From assembly GCA_006538405.1 (NCBI GenBank), contig BJKQ01000016.1, forward strand, positions 620,001 through 684,000: a DNA stretch of 64,000 bases. The letters run 5' to 3'. The notes below the pieces were generated by a model. The model was not told the DNA's origin. It was given only the letters and a program-made list of their open reading frames with translations, and did no database searches. Positions 57,804-64,000 of the stretch are shown piece by piece. Made by a program: the position numbers and the translations under genes. The DNA is from Hansfordia pulvinata (lineage: Eukaryota; Ascomycota; Sordariomycetes; Xylariales). The stretch's first letter is position 1. Each line of letters begins with the position of its first letter.

Positions 57804-59743
57804 CTATCTCACCGACCAACGTTTCGCCGCACCAAAGAGGCGTGAGATGGCGGCGCGCAGCGCAGAGACCGCGCCTCTCCTCTCCCCCCCTTGAATGTCT
57901 GCCGCGTCCGCATCGACCGCCGCCTCTGCCATCGTTGCTGTCGTAGTCGTCCCGTCCCTCCTCCCCGCCATTGTCGTCATCCCGCCTTCAACCTGCGCCT
58001 CCGCCCCCGCTGCCACCGCGATGGCCCTCACCGCCAGCGCGGTCACCAACCCGTTGCTGCCGAAACGCACGTCCACCCTGCCGTACCGGTACAGCCACGC
58101 GTGCCAGCTGCCGTCCGGGCGCTGCGCGGCCCGCAGCGCGCGCAGGTCCCGCGCGTAGTCGCCGGCGGGCCAGCCCAGCTCCTGGGCCGCGAGCACGCGC
58201 AGCGCCGCGCCGCACGCGTCGCCGGCGCCGGCGCCCGCGCGCTCCCGTAGGCGGTTCGAGACCAGGTCGCGAAGAGCGGCCAGTTCGCCTTTCTGCTCAG
58301 GGGAAGAGGAGGAGGCAAAGGAGCACACCTCAGCCAGGTAGTAAAAGGTCCAGTCCGGGCTGAGGTAGTACCGGTCCTCGGCCTCGTAGGCGCGCGAGGC
58401 CAGGAAGCCGGCCGCGTAGGACAGCAGGGGGCGGACGCGGTGGAGGGCGCCCGCGGAAGCGAAGAGGCGTAGTGCGTTGAAGGCTATTATCGGCACTAGG
58501 CGAGGCCTCGCTGCGTCGAAGTAGCACTTTGTCGCCCCTTGTTAGACCTCGGCCGTGATGACTTTGTGTGGGTGGCCAATCTCATCTGCACCAGGGACAG
58601 AAGAAAAGGGGCAGAAGTAGATCACGGTAAAGCGGAAAAGGGGGGGGGGGGGGGGGCAAGACTCACCAACGGAACGCCGTCAGCGTTGCTGTGCTCCAAT
58701 ATCGTGTCCATAGCCTCCCGCCTCTGCGCCTCGGTTGCCTCGGGAAGATAGAGCATGGCAAAGGCCGTCGTGTCCGCGTCCTTGGGATACGAAGCGTCGG
58801 TCAACTTGCGCTCGCCGATGAAGAACTGCCACAGCGCCGGCCGGCCGTCGCTCTCGTCGTTCTCGAGAACCACCAAGTCTCTATCTCGTCGCTCCTCGTC
58901 AGCCAGCGTTTCACTGCACGAAGTGTGTTCATGGCGTGAGAATCAGGGGACGGGTGGACAGGGCGCTCACCTCTGCCTAGTCATCCTGTAAATGAGCAGC
59001 TGGCAGAAGTTGGTTGGGACCACGACCCCGGTGTCTGTCTCGCACCACAGATTCCTCGCGTTGGCCCGCAGGTAGTCCATGCCCCGCGCTACGGGGTTGC
59101 CGATGAGGTTCTCGAGCCGCTGCTCCATGTCCGCTGCTGCCTGTTTCCCTCCATCGCTGCCGCCACCACCGCCGTCCCCGTAAAGCACCGCGCCCATGCC
59201 TGCCACACGCGCGTTGGTGACGTTCTCGCGCCGGTCGTCCACGAGGACACACGCACCGGGGTCTGCGCTCCCGCTGCGGCCGCGCTCGAGATCGAGGAAG
59301 CGGCGGTAGCAGGCCAGCTCGGGCTTGCGGGCGCCCATGCGGGCCGAGACGTAGACCTCGTCCAGCAGCCCCCATCCGCGGACCCGGGCCTCGAGAAACT
59401 CCCAATCCGGGAGCGACATGTTGGTCAGCCCGACGACGCGCAAGCGGCCCTCGTGCCGCGCCCGGAGCCGACGCACTGCCGCTAGGAAGGCATCGTTGTC
59501 CGCCAGCGTCGCCGTCATCTGTGCCACGCAGTCCGCCCACTGGCCCGACCGGAAGCCGTGTTTGGCCGTGATCTGCTCGTCGCACTGCTCTCGTGTGACC
59601 TCGCCCCGCTCGAAACTCGCCCACTCCGCGCTGTCGAAGACCTGCGCTATTTGCCGCGGCGGGACAGCCTGGTTACCCTTGGCCGAGTAGGACAGGAGCA
59701 CGCCTCCGATGTCGAGGACGAGGGTGGTGCAGGCTGGATCCAT
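57804..59743 (-). CDS. HAD-like domain fused to class II terpene cyclase domain (putative drimane-type sesquiterpene synthase)
   Basis: A 580-residue fusion from exons 59743-58971, 58913-58667 and 58526-57804, all in phase. Residues 1-255 are HAD-like: LVLDIGGVLLSYS (nucleophile Asp, but Gly replaces the second catalytic Asp), GLTNMS (motif II Thr), ARMGARKPELACY (motif III Lys) and CVLVDDRRENVTNA (motif IV Asp pair). RMTRQRSETLADEE links the domains across intron 1. The second domain has ALWQFFIGERKLTDASYPKD then ADTTAFAML, giving the DxDTT acid motif of class II cyclases, CYFDAARPRLVPIIAFNALR, and QRPDGSWHAWLYRYGRVD, a QW-like element. The same order occurs in AstC/DrtB-like fungal enzymes that make drimanyl diphosphate and in bacterial drimenol synthases. 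Farnesyl diphosphate is the likely substrate. Intron 2 holds a C17 tract. No P450 or prenyltransferase gene is nearby. Confidence 0.88.
58640..58656 (-). repeat. Poly(C) tract of 17 in intron 2 of the terpene cyclase fusion
   Basis: Seventeen G on the plus strand, hence C on the coding strand, 10 nt after the intron donor. The position in the intron matches the tract in the Nudix gene. Confidence 0.95.
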
Positions 59744-61096
59744 AGCGCTGGGCGAGAGAGCCGATATGAGACTGACCAGAAGGTTGGGACACGCGGAAGT
59801 AAGGCGGCAAGGCACGGAAGGTATCTCAAGGCAGAGATGTAGACCGAGACGAAAGGGTGACTTGATAATGCTTCTTCGCACTTGCTGACGCTGACCGACG
59901 GTGAAGAGCACCGGGACCGCCCTTTTATTCACACAGCCATACCAGGCGCCTCGGTATACCGATCCTCTCAGTCCCTCCTGATCGCCGGCAGCCACGCTGA
60001 AAAAGGCCACGATCTTTCCTCACTGGTCCTACTTGGCGCAGCTAGGCGTGCGGCTGTAGTCTTAGTTTGAAGCCAAAGTTGGCGCCGCATCTGGTATTCA
60101 CCACGAAGTTGCGAGTCGCTTTGAGTGTTCGCGTCGTATTGGCTGGGCCTCGGACATGTGCATGCGGACGGGCTGCTGGGTCCAGTGGTTCGTTCCTGTG
60201 CGTGCATGAATGGGTCGTCAGACGTGTGCGCGAAGCCTTCCTATTGGATCCGCGGGCAGACTGTGGCACCGCGCACACTCGGACCAGGGGAGTGGCGACA
60301 AATTTAATTCGTCAATTCTTTCCTGCATCCTGTCCACAGAAGCTGGCGACTGACATCGCGAGCAAGCCAAAATGAACCGGCCGTGCCGTTGCATTGCAGC
60401 TAAGACGTCAAGCGGCCATATCGGTGGCTCTGACAGGCGCCCCAGCATCACCCCTATTTCTCATGACGCATTTCCACTTCGAGTAGACATCTGGCACTGA
60501 GTTTCGTCAGCAGGCATGAGCGTAGAGGGGTTGCTGATAAGCTACTTTTGATATTGAATTCGTGTCCATTATTCAAGTGGTTCAATCGTCTGCATACACG
60601 CACAGACGATTTTTTCAGCTTCTCTGTCGCGGTCTCCTGGTCCTGAACTGGACCTTTACCACCTCGGAGCCGTCTATTTCGGAGCCCAGCGTGCAGCCTG
60701 CAAAATGCCCCAGCCGCTCGACCACTAAGCACCCATGGGGAGTCCCGACGGCAGGTCTTCCAGCGCACCGGACAGATGCGCCTGGATAGCGGTGGGAAAC
60801 TCACCGGCTAAACTGTCCACCAGGCTGCATGTTGAGGCATCGTGAGAGACCGGGTGTTGTCATTGTTGAAAAGGCGATTCGCAACGGCAGAAAATCTACC
60901 ACAATCGACAATCGGAGGCGTTCGATCGATTCAATGTTCAAGCCGCTGCTGCGCCTACATGTATACTCCACCGAAATGTCAGGTCAAGGAAGCTGCTTGT
61001 TCACGAACGGGATTTATTCGCGGTTGGCTTGGCCAACACTATCGACTGCTGTTGAAAGCCATCGTATCGCGGGAGCCGGTGCCGATTGGGCCAAAC
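59744..61096. other. Upstream region of the terpene cyclase fusion
   Basis: No gene is supported over 1.35 kb. The region contains the promoter of the cyclase fusion and the 3' flank of the PLAC8 gene. No recurrent octamer copy was found here. Confidence 0.45.
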
Positions 61097-61666
61097 TCAT
61101 GCCTCGTGCGAAGCATCATGACCACCATGACCGCCTTCCCCCGCGTCCCTGCCCTCCGTCGACACGGGCTGCATTTGCATCACATTCTGAGGCTGTTCCG
61201 CGATGATGCTGGTGGGATCCGTCGTTCGAGCGCGAACCTCTTGATCCTGCTGTATGAGCGCGCAACATTGGCACCAGTAAGAAGTGCAGCAGTCGGCGAG
61301 GGGATCACCCTCGATTTGGAATCTTGCGCGGATTTCGGTCCGCTTCACAAATGTAAAGCTTAAGGGGGAGGAGGGAATGTCAGCAAGTCCCATGACGGGC
61401 GCCAGAAGGTTGGCCAAGCTTACACCCATGCGCCGCAACACGTGAGGTATCTCAATGCGCCGTGTATCAAGCAATCTCCGTTGACCCACGGAATGACTGC
61501 GAGATCGACCTGTCCAATAGTATGCGAGGTTCTGCCGAGGACTGCAAGCATAGCATCGTCAGTTGTTGACAGCCAGCAGGGACGAAGGGGTAAACTGACG
61601 AAAGCACGGCAAGAAGAAGCCAAGCATGCAGCTTGTGCAGGGTCGGCAGAAGAACAAGTTGGTCTC
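61097..61666 (-). CDS. PLAC8-family cysteine-rich membrane protein (5' exon unresolved)
   Basis: Three exons, 61666-61600, 61541-61424 and 61358-61097, join in phase to give 148 residues of a PLAC8 protein. The cysteine pattern is seen in NLFFCRPCTSCMLGFFLPCF, LLGRTSH, WVNGDCLIHGALRYLTCCGA and, after KRTEIRARFQIEGD, PLADCCTSYWCQCCALIQQD with EVRAR. The tail is polar and His/Gly-rich. Branch sites ACTGACG and GCTGACA support the two introns. Family members sit in membranes and affect cell size, cadmium resistance or ion handling; the specific role here is unknown. A stop codon just before the first exon shown means at least one upstream exon with the start codon is missing; I could not define it. 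Confidence 0.75.
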
Positions 61667-62073
61667 CTAGGCTCCTCCTATTCTCCCACTGACGGGAACG
61701 CGGTCAAAGAGTTGCTCGAAGAAGCTTGGGAGCAGAGGGCCGGCTCTGAGTCGATTCAGAATCTTCGCTGGCGAGAGGGAAGACATCCAGTTAGGCACGG
61801 CTGACAGCGAAGGCGTAAGGGTCCGCCAACAGTCCCGTCAGAGTTGAAAGTGGTCGAAAAGGAATGGTGGATAGATGCTGCTGTTTCATAAGTATGTTGC
61901 CAATGCGTAATGCGATGAGGCTCGACTTGAGACCGGCCCTGAGGAATGCGACGATGAGATTCGCAGGCTGAAAGCTGTCGACTGCCCTGTTTCCAGTTGG
62001 CCCTATCGAACCGAGCACTCGGGCAAGTTCGAGCGGCCATTCTCTGCTGTACGGCAGTAAGTGCAGCCCGGGC

Positions 62074-63017
62074 TCAAACCTGCCTCTTGCTGACATTGCC
62101 GCCAGCGCTGTTGCCGTCTTCTGCGTGACAGCCATTCTCGCCTTCGGACTGCCCGGGCTTGGTCTGCGACTGGGTGCCTGGTTGTCTCTGCACGGACTTG
62201 CTCATGATGACGTAGTTGGGCTCAAATGTCTTGCCGTGGCGCAGCTTCCGGGGCTCAGGGGAGATGGCATCCCTCTCGAAGCCCATCTTGCGGTAGAAAC
62301 TGTGGGCGTGCTTGTTACTGAGGAAGCAGGTCAGCATCACCTTGGTGATGGGTGGCGTGTGGGCAGCCACGCTTTCTAGGTGATGCATAAGAAGCTGCGC
62401 GAGTCCGGTGCTGTGTATATGGCAAGTATGTCAGCTCTGTTCCGTTGAACACCGAGGTGGGATTCAGGGAGACTTCAGGCCCGGGGCAAAACAGCTGAAG
62501 AGAAGCCCAGACTCACCCGCGCAGATCGGGTTTGAGATGGATCTCGTAGCAGTAAACAACAGGCTGGCCCTCCTCCAGGGTGGGCATGAGCGAAACGAAA
62601 GCGCGCAAGGCTTTCGTGCTGTCTTTGACCAAGAGATAGCGCAGCTCGGGCGAGGCCATTTCGTCGCGCTTATGTTGCGGGTTCCAGCCGTCGGGAGACG
62701 CCGCATAGTCGTCGTAACTTGTCTCCTTGACCAGGTTGAAGCAGGCCTCAAGGTCTGCCGCGGCGATGCTCCGCGCGCTGACCATGCTGATGGCCAGACG
62801 GGCTCCGTTCTTGGGATGGTCCCATCGCGTCCAGTCGGGATCTCTTGCAGCAAAGTCAGTGTCTTGGAACTAGGTGTGTGTCAAGAAGGAGGGTTTCTCC
62901 TTACGAAGGGCATAGATGCGACCTGACGAAGTCCTCGTCGGTCTTGCCGTTGACACGCTCAAGCAGGTCCGAGGTGCCGCGCCGGCGCTTAGCGCGGGTT
63001 CGGGGCGGTCCCGTCAT
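62074..63017 (-). CDS. nat4: Histone-specific N-terminal acetyltransferase NatD (Naa40/Nat4)
   Basis: This enzyme acetylates the N-terminal amine of histones H4 and H2A. Exon 2 (62869-62517) reads DFAARDPDWTRWDHPKNGAR, FNLVKETSYDDYAASPDGWN (the Naa40 GWN signature), RYLLVKDSTKALRAFVSLM and VYCYEIHLKPDLRG. Exon 3 (62410-62074) continues TGLAQLLMHHLE, completing the acetyl-CoA motif RGTGLA, then CFLSNKHAHSFYRKMGFERD and a polar C-terminal tail. Exon 1 starts at ATG 63017 with MTGPPRTRAKRRRGTSDLLE. Its junction is uncertain: donor GTCAGG at 62927 keeps frame, while the stronger GTAAGG at 62904, which would retain a longer conserved-looking segment, leaves the frame one base short. No other defect is seen. 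Confidence 0.85.
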
Positions 63018-63454
63018 GTGAGGAAGCGTGGGAATTTCGCTGTGCTATCCGTTTGTCTTGAGTGGCGAAAGAACTTGGAAAGTTCCAGAGGTGGGAATGA
63101 TTGAACGGGAAGCTCGAGCTGTCATGTCTCTATATACAATTGAGGCCGTATCGATCAGTCGTGGGACCGACGAGGCACGCGACGGGACTCATCGAAGCGC
63201 TCCGACGAAAGGACAGTGTTGAAAGCACAGTTTGACACGAAGCGCACAGTAGGGAGAGAATCCCTGATAGTTGCATACCCCCACAAAGCTTATGCGCTGC
63301 CTGCCTCAGGTGGCCCAGTTGCAGCGCACACAGGCCGATCCCGTCCGCTCTCCGCCGGCCCCTCCACCCCAAAACCACAAAACGTCGTGAGCCGATACTT
63401 GAATGTCTCGCTGAACCACCCACAAACCACAACCAGACACCCATAGACCTGGCT

Positions 63455-64000
63455 ATGCGACAAGCCCTTGCCCAGCGCCTGCAGGCCGCGCCCCGCGCAC
63501 CCGCTGTCTGCCAGGCCGCGCCCCGGCGCCACGCCACAACCAGCTCCGGCTCCGGCCCCGGCTCCGGCCCCGGCTCCGGCCCCGGCCCCGGCCCGAAACC
63601 CGCCAACCCCGCAGGCGGCCGCCGCCGGGGCGCCAGCTACTTTGGCGGCGGCACGGGCGCCACTCTCAGTCTAGACCAGGTACGTTTGAGTCGGATCGCA
63701 TCTCTCTGCTTTCTCAGGATCCCGAGGCAGAGGCGCCCATCCGTCCATCCGTCATCGTCCCATCGCACACCTGTGCACTAGTTCAACCCCCCCCTCCTTC
63801 CCTTCCCCCTTTTTGAAACTCGACTGACCAACCTCTCCGCAGTTCCTGCTCCGCCAGCGCGCCATCTCGCTCTACCGGGACATTGTGCGCGGCACGAGGC
63901 GGATCCCGGACGTGACGGCGCGCGACGAGACGCGCCGCCACGCGCGGGCCGAGTTCGAGCGCTCGCGCGCCAAGCTGGCGTCCCTGGGGACCGGCGCCGC
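63455..64000 (+). CDS. LYR-motif (LYRM2-like) mitochondrial protein, cut by the window edge
   Basis: Exon 1 (63455-63679, 75 codons) has an Arg-rich N-terminus without acids, as in mitochondrial targeting peptides. It then carries a Gly/Ser/Pro repeat coded by a GGCTCCGGCCCC-type tandem repeat (about 63544-63594). After a 163-nt intron, exon 2 (from 63843) reads FLLRQRAISLYRDIVRGTRR, containing the LYR tripeptide, and TRRHARAEFERSR. The LSLDQ/FLLRQR joint across the intron is typical of LYRM2-like members of the Complex1_LYR family, which act in mitochondrial complex I or iron-sulphur assembly. The rest lies outside the window. Confidence 0.85.

Overview
The window is nuclear DNA of a filamentous ascomycete (Pezizomycotina, most likely a Sordariomycete). 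The evidence is GC-rich genes split by introns of about 42-163 nt, with GTRNGT-type donors and CTRAC-type branch sites, an intron-bearing tRNA, fungal-only families (Zn2Cys6 regulators, rhodopsin-type 7-TM protein, DUF3176) and long gene-poor spacers. All coding calls are my own exon joins from reading frame, splice signals and remembered family motifs; no database was searched.

Layout. 1-15.7 kb: a DUF2236/MpaB-like protein (frame broken), an M50B-like membrane peptidase, a large regulator with two consecutive Zn2Cys6 clusters (several frame breaks), an MFS sugar/quinate-type transporter and tRNA-Ser(CGA). 16-21.6 kb: an atypical NAD(P)-binding protein, a classical SDR and a 7-TM rhodopsin-domain protein. 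21.6-30 kb: a gene-poor stretch holding one small membrane protein and a decayed DUF3176 gene. 30-39 kb: housekeeping genes, namely kynurenine 3-monooxygenase, methionine aminopeptidase 1, the Erv14/cornichon cargo receptor and splicing factor Prp17/Cdc40.

39-46.3 kb looks like a small metabolic island: a tartrate/D-malate dehydrogenase, a fluoroacetate-dehalogenase-type hydrolase, a short Zn2Cys6 protein and, facing it, a regulator that has the middle-homology domain but no visible zinc cluster. 46.9-53.3 kb holds a GNAT acetyltransferase, an HHE/hemerythrin-like protein and two unrecognised proteins. 54-64 kb holds a DUF4743-Nudix hydrolase, a small glycine-zipper membrane protein, a HAD-domain/class II terpene cyclase fusion, a PLAC8 protein, histone N-acetyltransferase NatD and the start of a LYR-motif protein.

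The most interesting gene is the HAD-terpene cyclase fusion (59743 to 57804, minus strand). It carries a DxDTT motif (DADTT) and resembles drimane-type sesquiterpene synthases, yet has no obvious biosynthetic cluster around it. At window scale two patterns stand out. The octamer TACTCGTA occurs about 19 times, almost always outside genes, against about 2 expected by chance. Nine reading-frame breaks in five genes each need exactly one added base, mostly in short C/G runs, which points to systematic one-base deletions in the assembly rather than independent gene decay.
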